NCBI RefSeq assembly: GCF_003026455.1
Contig: NZ_PYMB01000005.1
Location: 62,001-126,000 of the forward strand
Source of the DNA: Photobacterium rosenbergii
Lineage (GTDB): Bacteria; Pseudomonadota; Gammaproteobacteria; Enterobacterales; Vibrionaceae
Reading direction: 5' to 3'
DNA length: 64,000 bases
In this document: one piece after another, positions 35,640-44,134 of the stretch
Layout of the letters: every line of letters begins with the position of its first letter
How positions within the stretch are numbered: the first letter of the stretch is position 1
Made by a program: the position numbers and the translations under genes
Notes under the pieces: model-generated
Seen by the model: only the letters and a program-made list of their open reading frames with translations
Told to the model about the DNA's origin: nothing
The model's database searches: none

Positions 35640-36206
35640 ATGACAAAGTTCATTCCGGCCATTCTCCTGCTTTGCCCTCTCGTCAGCCAAGCCGCCAGCC
35701 AGCCTATTACCCATGAAGTGGGAGTCCGCTTGGGCGGCGGTGGGATGTCCAATAATCACCACAGTGATGGTGATGCAGGCTTCACTTTCGAGCTTGGCTA
35801 CAACTACCACTTTAACCGCTATTTCTCACTCGACACCGGCTATTTTGCCAACAGCGGCGGTTTGAGTTACCTCGGCACACTTGGCCTTTCCCAATCGGTT
35901 TCCAGCTATAGCGGTGGCTTACTAGGCGTAAAAGCGGAGTACCCTGTTACCCGCTTTACTAATATCTATGCCCGTGGCGGGATTAACTACGCTGCCCTAG
36001 ACCTTGATACACGCTACCTTGAAACCCGCAAGGGCAAAGACAATTGGCACACCCGTACCGAACGCGGGTTCTCTCCATATGTTGCCCTCGGTGCCGAACT
36101 CGCTCTCGGCCAGCACTTTGGCATTAGTGCGGAGTACCAACGCATTGAACTACCGCAGCATTTCAGCAGCGACCATTACTTGTTAGGGGTTAATTTCAAG
36201 TTTTAA
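35640..36206 (+). CDS. Small outer-membrane beta-barrel protein (OmpA/OmpX-like barrel)
   Basis: This 188-residue precursor has a signal peptide (about residues 1-19, cleavage near 'SQAAS') and then about eight amphipathic beta strands rich in Gly and aromatic residues: 'HEVGVRLGGGGM', 'FTFELGYNYHFNRYFSLDTGYF', 'LLGVKAEYPV', 'IYARGGINYAALDL', 'SPYVALGAELALG', 'FGISAEYQRIEL'. It ends in Phe ('LLGVNFKF'). This is the form of an OmpA N-terminal/OmpX-like 8-strand barrel. No OmpA-type peptidoglycan domain follows. The specific function is unknown. The gene is monocistronic as far as can be seen. Confidence 0.78.
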   Translation: MTKFIPAILLLCPLVSQAASQPITHEVGVRLGGGGMSNNHHSDGDAGFTFELGYNYHFNRYFSLDTGYFANSGGLSYLGTLGLSQSVSSYSGGLLGVKAEYPVTRFTNIYARGGINYAALDLDTRYLETRKGKDNWHTRTERGFSPYVALGAELALGQHFGISAEYQRIELPQHFSSDHYLLGVNFKF

Positions 36207-36379
36207 CAACAACATACCGCTTGCAATCATAATATCACTACATAGTTCATTCGAATTTTTAGAACGATTAGCTCAAGTTCACCTGATGTTGATCTCAGGC
36301 GAAGCTGCCTATTCTGTATCCAACAACACAGGACAGTTACCCGGCATCAGGAATTGCCGACAGATTCGAGGACAGCACT

Positions 36380-36847
36380 ATGAACACATTGATCAACAAA
36401 ACACTTTCGTCATCAGCCACTTTCGCCCCTCTTGCCCTACGAGTACCGGCAGGGATCATTTTCATGGCTCACGGCGCGCAGAAACTATTCGGCTGGTTTG
36501 GCGGTTACGGCCTTGAAGGTACGGGCAAATGGATGGCATCCATCGGACTGGAGCCGGGTTTTCTGATGGCATTAATGGCAGGCGGTGCGGAGTTCTTCGG
36601 CGGTTTGTTCATCCTACTTGGCCTGCTCACCCGACCAACCGCGTTGGTACTGGCCGTTACCATGGTGGTTGCCATTGTTACCGTACACTTGGACAAGGGC
36701 TTGTTCATATCAAACGGTGGCTACGAGTTTGGCCTCGCATTACTGGCAATGTCTGTCTCGCTGCTGGTTTCAGGTGCTGGCCGACTCAGCGTGGACAGCC
36801 TGTTGCTATCGAGCCGCCAACAGAATAAAAGCCCAGCTTTAGCCTAA
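36380..36847 (+). CDS. DoxX-family membrane protein
   Basis: This 155-residue protein has four predicted membrane segments and the DoxX pattern: 'LALRVPAGIIFMAHGAQKLFGWFGGYG', 'GFLMALMAGGAEFFGGLFILLGLLTRPTAL', 'YEFGLALLAMSVSLLVSGAGRLSVD' (each given to mark a segment). DoxX proteins are linked to thiol and oxidative stress handling or quinol oxidation in different species; no single role is settled. The ATG at 36380 has a GAGG box upstream. A strong terminator follows at 36872-36902. Confidence 0.87.
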   Translation: MNTLINKTLSSSATFAPLALRVPAGIIFMAHGAQKLFGWFGGYGLEGTGKWMASIGLEPGFLMALMAGGAEFFGGLFILLGLLTRPTALVLAVTMVVAIVTVHLDKGLFISNGGYEFGLALLAMSVSLLVSGAGRLSVDSLLLSSRQQNKSPALA

Positions 36848-36871
36848 TCAGCTTAGGCAGTAAAAAACAAA

Positions 36872-36902
36872 AACCACATAGATATATCCAATCTATGTGG
36901 TT
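36872..36902 (+). terminator. Rho-independent terminator after the DoxX gene
   Basis: AACCACATAGAT and ATCTATGTGGTT form a perfect 12-base stem around 7 bases and are followed by GTTCTTTT. Confidence 0.85.
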
Positions 36903-36970
36903 GTTCTTTTATATTATGGCCCGAGACTATATGTTCGCGACATACCTAACCATAATAGAAAGCCGTAGAG

Positions 36971-37171
36971 TTAATTACTTTCCCCCGCTTTCAGGCGACG
37001 TAGCAATTCTTTCACCTCTGCCCTGCCGGCTTCAGATTTACACAGGCTAGCTGGCGAAACCAACCCCAAGGCGATGTTCTCGGTATGCAGCCAGTCATCG
37101 GCTTTTGCGTGATCGCCAAAATAAGCCAAGGCATCATCGTATAACGCATCGGGAATCTGTTGTTTATCCAT
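36971..37171 (-). CDS. Stand-alone DUF2384 (MbcA/ParS/Xre antitoxin toxin-binding) protein
   Basis: This protein of 66 residues consists only of the DUF2384 domain: 'ALAYFGDHAKADDWLHTENIALGLVSPASLCKSEAGRAEVKELLRRLKAG' region, with the typical WL-T-N-ALG-P-L and GR-EV-LL-RL-G pattern. In toxin-antitoxin pairs this domain binds a RES or similar toxin and normally follows an Xre helix-turn-helix. Here there is no DNA-binding part and no toxin gene on either side. AAGGAG precedes the ATG at 37171. It may be a remnant, an orphan that binds a distant toxin, or have another role. Confidence 0.72.
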   Translation of the reverse strand: MDKQQIPDALYDDALAYFGDHAKADDWLHTENIALGLVSPASLCKSEAGRAEVKELLRRLKAGESN

Positions 37172-37363
37172 AAACCTTCTCCTTACCGGTACTACTTATC
37201 CTCTCAATATTAAACTAGCCTGATTTCATAACAGCATCAGTTAGCGATATCACAATTGACCGACAAAAGTGAAAACCATACTCTTATAGCCAATTAAGAT
37301 AACGACAAAAACAACAAGCCCAACCTCCAGCTGGCTGCTTGCGTTTGCAACAAGGAAACCTGC

Positions 37364-38710
37364 ATGAGCAACACCGTTGATTTAAGCCTGCTCATTGAGC
37401 GCATCTCTGCCGCAGATACCGACGAACAGCGTCAAATTTTCAATGAACCCGAGATCCAACAGCTCGAAGCCGGTGCCTTCGCCACCTTGTTCGAAGCCCT
37501 GCCGCTTGATGAGCGTATGGAGCTATGGCGACAGTTGCCGCTCAACGATCACGTCGATGTGCTCACCGCAATGCGTGGGGACACCCGGCAATGGGTGATC
37601 CAGTCGCTGAGTGATACCGAGCTGGATCTCGTACTCGGCAAGCTCGATAACCTGTCATTGATTGAATGGGCCGACTCACTGCCCGAAGACATTATTGAGC
37701 GGGCAATTGAAAAGCTCAGTAAAGAAGATATCGAGCTGTTTGACCGCGCCAACCAATACGATGACGATCAAATCGGCCGTTATGCCAACCCCAAGATACT
37801 GTCTCTGCCGCAGGGGATCTCAGTCAAGCGCGCCATGGTGCTTCTGGAGCGTTACGGTTACCAATACCCCGCCTCTATTTATGTGGTTACCCGCGATACC
37901 AAGTTTGTCGGTACCGTCAATTACCAGCAACTGATCGAGGCTGAGCCGCTGACCAAATTGAGCAGCCTTGCCGATACCGATACGCTGGTGTTGGAAGATG
38001 ACGCCTCATTGACCGAAGCCGTTGAAGCGATGGAGCACAGCCAGCAGTTCAGCCTGCCGATTGTTGATGAGAATTTCGCCCTCATCGGTGAAATTGATAC
38101 CCACCTTGCGCTTGAGCTAATGCGGGAGAACTACGAAAGTACCTTGATGGCCAATGCCGGTATGAGCGAGGAGGATGACCTTTTCGCCCCAATTACCAAA
38201 AGTGCCAAGAAGCGTGCGGTATGGCTGGGTATCAACCTTATCACTGCCGTGCTGGCTTCAATGACCATCAGCCTGTTCGAAGACGTCATTGCCCAGGTGG
38301 TCGCATTGGCTATCTTGATGCCAATCGTGGCTTCGATGGGGGGGATTGCCGGTAGCCAGACCCTGACCCTGATGATCCGCGGTATGGCCCTCAACCAGGT
38401 CACTGCCGGTAACCGCCGATCGTTGCTGCGCAATGAGCTGGGAATAGGCTTCCTCAACGGGGTGCTGTGGGCAGTTTTGATCGGTTTGATGGCGGGGCTT
38501 TGGTTCCAATCGCCGATTATCGGCGCAATCATAGCGGTCGGTATCGTGGTCAATATCATCACCGCCGCACTGTTCGGGGTAATCATCCCGGTCGTGCTCG
38601 ACAAGCTCAAGCTTGACCCAGCACTGGCCGGCTCGGTGATCCTAACTACAGTCACCGATGTAGTCGGCTTCTTCGCTTTCCTGGGAACCGCTAAGCTGTT
38701 ACTTCTTTGA
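37364..38710 (+). CDS. mgtE: MgtE-type magnesium transporter
   Basis: This 448-residue protein has the MgtE layout: cytosolic N domain of helical repeats (about 1-130), two CBS domains (about 135-255) that sense Mg2+, a connecting helix and five membrane helices (about 285-448). Markers in the channel part are 'ILMPIVASMGGIAGSQTLTLMIRGMAL' region with 'GNAG'-equivalent 'GGIAGSQ', and 'VIPVVLDKLKLDPALAGSVILTTVTDVVGFFAFLG' region, with the pore Asp in 'TTVTDV'. It imports Mg2+ down its gradient and closes when cytosolic Mg2+ is high. It stands alone, with the HD hydrolase gene converging from the right. Confidence 0.93.
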   Translation: MSNTVDLSLLIERISAADTDEQRQIFNEPEIQQLEAGAFATLFEALPLDERMELWRQLPLNDHVDVLTAMRGDTRQWVIQSLSDTELDLVLGKLDNLSLIEWADSLPEDIIERAIEKLSKEDIELFDRANQYDDDQIGRYANPKILSLPQGISVKRAMVLLERYGYQYPASIYVVTRDTKFVGTVNYQQLIEAEPLTKLSSLADTDTLVLEDDASLTEAVEAMEHSQQFSLPIVDENFALIGEIDTHLALELMRENYESTLMANAGMSEEDDLFAPITKSAKKRAVWLGINLITAVLASMTISLFEDVIAQVVALAILMPIVASMGGIAGSQTLTLMIRGMALNQVTAGNRRSLLRNELGIGFLNGVLWAVLIGLMAGLWFQSPIIGAIIAVGIVVNIITAALFGVIIPVVLDKLKLDPALAGSVILTTVTDVVGFFAFLGTAKLLLL

Positions 38711-38745
38711 TACTCCTTTCCAAGCCGGGTAGCGATGAATACGCC

Positions 38746-39324
38746 TCATCGATGCCCGGTAGATTTTACTTTCGCCGCCGTATCCTGATCGACAATTTCG
38801 CGTATCGCTGCCAGCAAAGGATGCTGATCGGTGTACTTCTTGCCGTAGTGAAGATTGAATTCATAGTCGAAATCATCAGGGTTCAAGCCTTGGTTGTGCT
38901 GGATTAGGGTTTCCAGTTTATCTAACCCCTTAGCCACTTTGGCCTCCGGCGTCTCGGCCTGCTCATACTCATCCCAAAGCGCTAGGATATGCTGCTGCAT
39001 CGATTGATTCAGAGGTGCTATCAGGGTCTGGAGATCCAACCTTTCCTGATGGGACTTATCGATACTCGGGTCTTGGTCAACTGCAGCAATATCACCGGAT
39101 ATCGCCTCACCTAAATCATGGATCACGCACATCTGCATTAGCTTGGCGTGATCGATTTCTGGCATTTCCCGCTCGAACAACATCGCCATTAAACACAAGC
39201 GCCAAGTATGCTCAGCGGTGCTCTCTTTGCGGCCCTGGGTAGTATGGGCACTTCTCAATGTGTCCTTCAATTGTTCGGCCTGGTGGAGGAAATCCAACAT
39301 ACCCAACATGTCACTTTGCTTCAT
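38746..39324 (-). CDS. HD-domain hydrolase (HDDC2/YfbR-like)
   Basis: This protein of about 192 residues has the HD metal-binding pattern: 'TAEHTWRLCLMAMLF' (first His), 'MCVIHDLGEAISGD' (HD pair) and 'KGLDKLETLIQHN' (last Asp), as in HDDC2 and 5'-deoxynucleotidases of the YfbR type. It probably removes phosphate from nucleotides. The start is the ATG at 39324 with AGGTGA upstream; a TTG just before it is less likely. It is divergent from the ABC transporter operon and converges on mgtE. Confidence 0.84.
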   Translation of the reverse strand: MKQSDMLGMLDFLHQAEQLKDTLRSAHTTQGRKESTAEHTWRLCLMAMLFEREMPEIDHAKLMQMCVIHDLGEAISGDIAAVDQDPSIDKSHQERLDLQTLIAPLNQSMQQHILALWDEYEQAETPEAKVAKGLDKLETLIQHNQGLNPDDFDYEFNLHYGKKYTDQHPLLAAIREIVDQDTAAKVKSTGHR

Positions 39325-39398
39325 CAAACTGTCACCTGCCTTTAAAAAGCCATTAATCCAATCGTCATAAATCGCATCAATAATACTCCCAAATCGAA

Positions 39399-39416
39399 TG
39401 TGTACACGTGTTCACA
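39399..39416. promoter_or_regulatory. LacI-type palindrome before the ABC transporter operon
   Basis: TGTGTACACGTGTTCACA is an 18-base palindrome with one mismatched pair and a central CG, as LacI-family operators have. It is about 54 bases before the binding-protein gene. The LacI-type regulator of the same operon (45608-46612) is the likely ligand. Confidence 0.65.
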
Positions 39417-39469
39417 TCTGATTTCCTTTTTCATTCTATGAGCTTTTTTACCTTTTTGGGAGACACGCA

Positions 39470-40837
39470 GTGATACATTCTGGAACGCCACAACGTGCAT
39501 TGAAGCACAGTCTACTGTGCCTTTCTCTTGCTTATGCCGGCCTTGCCAGCGCAGCAAACTATGAGATTTCGGTTGTTGCCGGTGGTGCTGGTCCTAATGA
39601 CCATTACCGCACCGACGCCATTGAGATGGCAGCCAATATCCTGATGCAAGAGGCTGATGCCGCAGGCGAAGAACTCAAAATCACCGTGAACAAGCGCAAC
39701 TATGCCGACTGGGATAGTTTCAAGCAAGCCGTCACCCTGTCTGCCGAATCTGGCTCAGCGCCGGATATCGTGGTAACCGGCCACGTAGATATCGCCCCTT
39801 GGGCACAGTCGGGCATTATTGCACCGGTCGAAGACTATGTAGATATGGATGCATGGCCGCTGAATAACCTGTACCCGAACCTTGTTGATATCTCTTCTTT
39901 CAACGGTATGGTTTACGGCATTCCCCAAGACTCAGAAGCGCGTCCTTTCTTTGCCTGGAAAGAATACCTAAAAGGGATTGGCTACGACGATGATGCTATC
40001 GAAGCCCTACCAGAACGTATCGAATCAGGCGACTACACCCTTTACGACATGCTGGAAGATGCGAAAAAGGCACAAGATAAGGGCCTAGTTGCCAAAGGCT
40101 ACGGCTTCTACCCGCGTGTTACCAATGGGCCTGACTTCTGGCAGTTCTACACTAGCTTTGGTGGCCAGCTACAAGACGAAGAAACAGGACGTTTGATTTT
40201 CGATAAAGCCGCGATGGAAAAAACCTTCCAGTTCTTTGCCGATGCCGTTGAGATGGGCGTAACACGCCGTAACCACATAGGTACGCCTTGGGATCAGTGG
40301 TACGCCGAGGTTGCAAGCGGTAAAGCTGCATTCTGGCACGGCGGAACCTGGCACTACTCCCGTTATACCGAAGCAGAAGGTCTTGACGACTTCTTCGGCA
40401 ACGTGCAGTTCGGCCTGATCCCTGCCGGTAATGAAGAAACCAAGGACTCAGCCAACACCCTGACTCACCCTGTCGTCTATCTGATGACCGAGCAAGGCGA
40501 TGATGACAAGATGGAAGTCGCAGCCAAGCTTATCAAGATTGCTTCCGAGCCACGCATCAACACCCTACATGCGATTAAATCGGCCCACTTGGCTATCAGC
40601 CCTGAGCAGATGAACATCGGACTATACAGCAACGACCGCTGGACGATGGAAGCGACTGAGCGCCTTCTTCCTCATGCGACCTCAATGCCAAACAACGCTG
40701 ACTTCGGTGCGTTCTGGAACATTTACTGGAAAGGTCTGGAAGCAGCTTGGACCGGTCAGAAAACGGCGAAACAAGCGGTTGCTGACGCAGAGCAAGAGCT
40801 ACGCGGCACCCTTGGCAACGGTGTGATTATCCAATAA
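39470..40837 (+). CDS. ABC transporter substrate-binding protein (Ugp/sugar type)
   Basis: This 455-residue periplasmic protein begins with a long signal peptide (about residues 1-28, 'LCLSLAYAGLASAANYE'). The mature part is a type 1 extracellular solute-binding protein of the sugar/glycerol-phosphate class ('VVAGGAGPNDHYRTDA', 'GSAPDIVVTGHVDIAPWAQSGIIAPV', 'AAFWHGGTWHYSRYTEA'). The start is a GTG at 39470 with GGGAG upstream. It is the first gene of a run of eight: binding protein, two permeases, ATPase, glycerophosphodiesterase, LacI regulator, phosphatase, MFS. The enzymes suggest phosphodiesters such as glycerophosphoinositol as ligand; this is inference. Confidence 0.85.
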   Translation: MIHSGTPQRALKHSLLCLSLAYAGLASAANYEISVVAGGAGPNDHYRTDAIEMAANILMQEADAAGEELKITVNKRNYADWDSFKQAVTLSAESGSAPDIVVTGHVDIAPWAQSGIIAPVEDYVDMDAWPLNNLYPNLVDISSFNGMVYGIPQDSEARPFFAWKEYLKGIGYDDDAIEALPERIESGDYTLYDMLEDAKKAQDKGLVAKGYGFYPRVTNGPDFWQFYTSFGGQLQDEETGRLIFDKAAMEKTFQFFADAVEMGVTRRNHIGTPWDQWYAEVASGKAAFWHGGTWHYSRYTEAEGLDDFFGNVQFGLIPAGNEETKDSANTLTHPVVYLMTEQGDDDKMEVAAKLIKIASEPRINTLHAIKSAHLAISPEQMNIGLYSNDRWTMEATERLLPHATSMPNNADFGAFWNIYWKGLEAAWTGQKTAKQAVADAEQELRGTLGNGVIIQ

Positions 40838-40899
40838 TCCAACCGCAATCCCTCCGGTTAGTCATTCCTGATTAGCCGGAGGGCAACAGAGAGAGCCCC

Positions 40900-42210
40900 A
40901 TGAATCGTTCCAAAACCCTGGGCCCGGTGATGATGTCACCCGCCCTAATCTTTGTCGTTCTATTTTTCCTGCTGCCGGTTGTCATGACTGCTGTATTCTC
41001 CTTTACCAACATGAGTACAGCGACTGGGATCAGTGGCGGAACATACCAAATTACTCCGTCAGCACTGCGTTCGCTCAGCGCTGATCATGATATGGCCTCA
41101 CTGGCCAATGAGCTCAGGGAAACCCGCTTCACCGTCGATCAAGCAGGGTTATCTGACCTAACTGAAGGCAAGACAGACACCCGTTTTATCGAGCAGCTAC
41201 AAGTTAACCTGCTGGATCAGTCGTTTGGCAACCGCCGTGAGCTCACCCGTGAAATGCGCACACTGCGCTACAGTCCACGCAGTGCACGTGAACTCAATAC
41301 CATCGCCAACCAGTTCCAACGCTCTGTGGGTACCACACGCTATGACAGCAAAGAAGAGATACTGGCTGCGGTGAGTGCTGCCGGGATCAGCCTCGACGAA
41401 CAAGAAGCCGATGCCCTGTTGAAGGCATCTTATACCGGCTGGGTCTGGACCAAGGAAAACTACCAGCGTATGACCTCGCTGCCGGATACCAAGACCGCGC
41501 TAAGCAACACGCTAATGTACGTATTCACCACATTGACTTTGTTCAATGTCGGCTTCGCGCTGGTGCTGGCCATTGCCACCCACTACATGCCGAAGAATAT
41601 TGCCGGTTTCTATCGCGCAGTATGGCTACTGCCACGTATCACCCCGCCGGTACTTTACGTCCTGCTTTGGAAATGGCTGGCTTGGGATACCGGTTTTATC
41701 TCCAACCTACTTGGAATGTTCGGTGTGCAATCGAAAAACTGGATGCTCGACACCCCAGCCCACGCATGGACATTCGTGATTCTGATCAACGGCTTTGTCG
41801 GGGCCTCAATGGGGATGCTGGTGCTGTCCTCAGCCATCAATGCCATTCCTAAAAGCCACTTTTGGGCCAGTGAAGTGGATGGCGCCAACCGCTGGCAGCA
41901 GATCCGCTACATCATCCTGCCGCAACTGCGCTGGCCAATTCTATTCATGACTTGCTACCAGACTTTATCACTGCTGGCTTCATTCGATTACATCCTGCTG
42001 GCAACAGGTGGTGGCCCGGGTGGGTCAACCGAAGTGTGGGCACTGCGGGCTTTCCACACCGCCCTTAGCAACTATGCCGGTAACCTGCAGTACGGCTACG
42101 GCGCAGCACTTGCCATGGTACTGGTTGCCATCGGTATGGTGATGTCGATTGTTTACCTCAAATTGTTTGGCTTCAACAAGATGGTCGCCAAACCACGTAT
42201 CGAGATCTAG
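40900..42210 (+). CDS. ABC transporter permease with large periplasmic loop
   Basis: This permease of 436 residues belongs to the UgpA/MalF class. After the first membrane helix (about 11-36) comes an unusual soluble stretch of about 150 residues, largely helical and charged, before the second helix at about residue 200 ('ALSNTLMYVFTTLTLFNVGFAL'). The core then runs normally to the EAA loop 'FWASEVDGANRWQQIRYIILPQ'. MalF of E. coli has its P2 domain at a similar place, where it helps hold the binding protein. The insert may do likewise here. Its gene is 62 bases after the binding-protein gene and 8 bases before the second permease gene. Confidence 0.88.
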   Translation: MNRSKTLGPVMMSPALIFVVLFFLLPVVMTAVFSFTNMSTATGISGGTYQITPSALRSLSADHDMASLANELRETRFTVDQAGLSDLTEGKTDTRFIEQLQVNLLDQSFGNRRELTREMRTLRYSPRSARELNTIANQFQRSVGTTRYDSKEEILAAVSAAGISLDEQEADALLKASYTGWVWTKENYQRMTSLPDTKTALSNTLMYVFTTLTLFNVGFALVLAIATHYMPKNIAGFYRAVWLLPRITPPVLYVLLWKWLAWDTGFISNLLGMFGVQSKNWMLDTPAHAWTFVILINGFVGASMGMLVLSSAINAIPKSHFWASEVDGANRWQQIRYIILPQLRWPILFMTCYQTLSLLASFDYILLATGGGPGGSTEVWALRAFHTALSNYAGNLQYGYGAALAMVLVAIGMVMSIVYLKLFGFNKMVAKPRIEI

Positions 42211-42218
42211 GAGGCGTT

Positions 42219-43043
42219 ATGTCAGATATCCGAACCAGTCGCAAATCTGTCATCGCACTCGGTGTGCTCAGTGCACCGCTATTGCTGATGTACCTGTATC
42301 TCATCATAGATACGTTCTCAAATACTGCTCCGGGCGCACTGCTGCCTTATGAATTTACTCTAGAGCACTGGCGCTTTTTGTGGGAAGACTTACCGGGTAA
42401 ACCTAACATCTGGGGAGTGACGTTCAATACCTTGGTGTTTTCGGTGGTATCTACCCTGCTGACCCTGTGTATTGCATCAACCGCTGCCTATGCACTGTCG
42501 CGCCTGAATATCCCAATGCGCAGCTTCTTCCTCGGCGGGGTAATGGTGCTCCACTCTTTCCCGACGGTTACGCTGCTGATTGCCATCTTCCTGATCCTGC
42601 AATACGTCGGCCTTTACGACACCTTGATCGGGGTGATTTTGGTCAAAGCTTCGCTGGAGTTGCCATTTGGCATCTGGATCCTCAAGGGCTTCTATGACTC
42701 TGTGCCATGGGAGATCGAGATGGCCGCGATGCAAGATGGCGCCAGCCGCTTCACCGTATGGCGCAAAATCGTCCTGCCGCAAGTGGGCTCGGCATTGACC
42801 GCACTGGGTATCTTTTCGTTCCTCGCCAGTTGGAGTGAGTTCATCCTGCCGCAGGTGCTGGCACCGGGCAATGACGCGCAAGTGCTGTCGGTGTACTTGG
42901 CGGGCTTGATTGCCGATGACAATAACTTCGACATGGCAATGTTTAAATCGGTCGGGCTGTTCTACGTCCTGCCCGTGATCATTCTTTTCGCAATTTTCCA
43001 AAAACAGCTGATGAATATGTACAGCGGAGGCAACAAAGGCTAA
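42219..43043 (+). CDS. ABC transporter permease (UgpE/MalG class)
   Basis: This 274-residue permease has six predicted membrane helices and the EAA loop 'EIEMAAMQDGASRFTVWRKIVLPQ'. It pairs with the preceding permease. The start ATG has AGGAGG just upstream. The stop codon overlaps the start codon of the ATPase gene (TAATG), so the two are coupled in translation. Confidence 0.9.
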   Translation: MSDIRTSRKSVIALGVLSAPLLLMYLYLIIDTFSNTAPGALLPYEFTLEHWRFLWEDLPGKPNIWGVTFNTLVFSVVSTLLTLCIASTAAYALSRLNIPMRSFFLGGVMVLHSFPTVTLLIAIFLILQYVGLYDTLIGVILVKASLELPFGIWILKGFYDSVPWEIEMAAMQDGASRFTVWRKIVLPQVGSALTALGIFSFLASWSEFILPQVLAPGNDAQVLSVYLAGLIADDNNFDMAMFKSVGLFYVLPVIILFAIFQKQLMNMYSGGNKG

Positions 43044-44134
43044 TGGGTATTCAAATTAACCACTTCACCAAGACGTTTGGCGATACCACCGTCATTGACA
43101 ACATGAACCTTGATATTGGCTCCGGTGAAATGATTGCACTGCTTGGCCCTTCGGGTTGCGGTAAGTCGACGACGTTGTTCGCGATCAGCGGTATCCACAA
43201 AATCGACGGCGGCAGCATTGTTTTCGCTGGCAAGGATGTCACCAAACTGCCGCCGCAGGAGCGTAACGTCGGGGTCATTTTCCAGTCCTACGCGCTATAC
43301 CCGCACATGACGGTCGAGCAGAACATCGCCTTCCCGTTGATGATCCGCAAGGAAAGCAAAGCCGAGATCAAACGCAAGGTTGAAGAGATCGCCAAACTAG
43401 TGCGTATCGATAACCTGCTGCACCGCAAGCCTGCCGAGCTATCGGGTGGTCAGCAACAGCGTGTATCGCTGGCCCGTGCCATTGTCAGGAAACCGGATGT
43501 ACTGCTGCTCGACGAACCGCTTGCTAACCTCGATGCCAAGTTACGATTGGAAATGCGCTCTGAGATCCGCCGTATCCAACAAGAAACCGGTATCACAGCG
43601 GTACTGGTTACCCACGATCAGGTCGAAGCAATGAGTATGTGTGACCGCATCGCGATCATGAACGGCGGCAAGATTGTCCAGGTCGATACCCCGAATGAGA
43701 TGTACCACAACCCAGTCAATGACTTTGTTGCCGGCTTCCTTGGCAACCCGCCTATTTCATTTATTGATGGCGAGCTGTGCGCAGGTCACTTCATCAATGG
43801 TGAAGACGGTATCAAGCTGCCACTCGTCGATGGCTACCCAGAGAACCAAGCTGCAAGAATCGGCCTGCGCCCAGAGCATGTGATCCTTACCGAAGATAGC
43901 AATGAGGTGACCAACTGTGCGACGGTTTGCTTCATTGAAAACCAAGGTCGCGAGAACCTATATGACCTCAAATTGGCTGATGGCAATGTTATACGCACCA
44001 TCCAACCTGTGCGCGATGACCTGAAACTGGGCGACACCGTTCACTGGAGCATTAACGCCGAAAACATCCTACTGTTCAGCCTTAACGGAGACCGCCTGTA
44101 TGCTACGTCAGCAGCGCTTAAACAAGCTAGTTAA
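43043..44134 (+). CDS. ABC transporter ATPase (UgpC/MalK class)
   Basis: This 363-residue ATPase has a canonical Walker A 'GPSGCGKSTT', Q loop 'FQSYALYPHMTV', signature 'LSGGQQQRVSLARA', Walker B 'DVLLLDEPLANLDAKL', switch His in 'VTHDQVEAMS' and a C-terminal OB-like regulatory domain ('IGLRPEHVIL'). It powers the importer formed by the two preceding permeases. Its 3' end overlaps the phosphodiesterase gene by 35 bases in another frame. Unlike the malK at 24788, its Walker A motif has the normal Gly. Confidence 0.92.
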   Translation: MGIQINHFTKTFGDTTVIDNMNLDIGSGEMIALLGPSGCGKSTTLFAISGIHKIDGGSIVFAGKDVTKLPPQERNVGVIFQSYALYPHMTVEQNIAFPLMIRKESKAEIKRKVEEIAKLVRIDNLLHRKPAELSGGQQQRVSLARAIVRKPDVLLLDEPLANLDAKLRLEMRSEIRRIQQETGITAVLVTHDQVEAMSMCDRIAIMNGGKIVQVDTPNEMYHNPVNDFVAGFLGNPPISFIDGELCAGHFINGEDGIKLPLVDGYPENQAARIGLRPEHVILTEDSNEVTNCATVCFIENQGRENLYDLKLADGNVIRTIQPVRDDLKLGDTVHWSINAENILLFSLNGDRLYATSAALKQAS

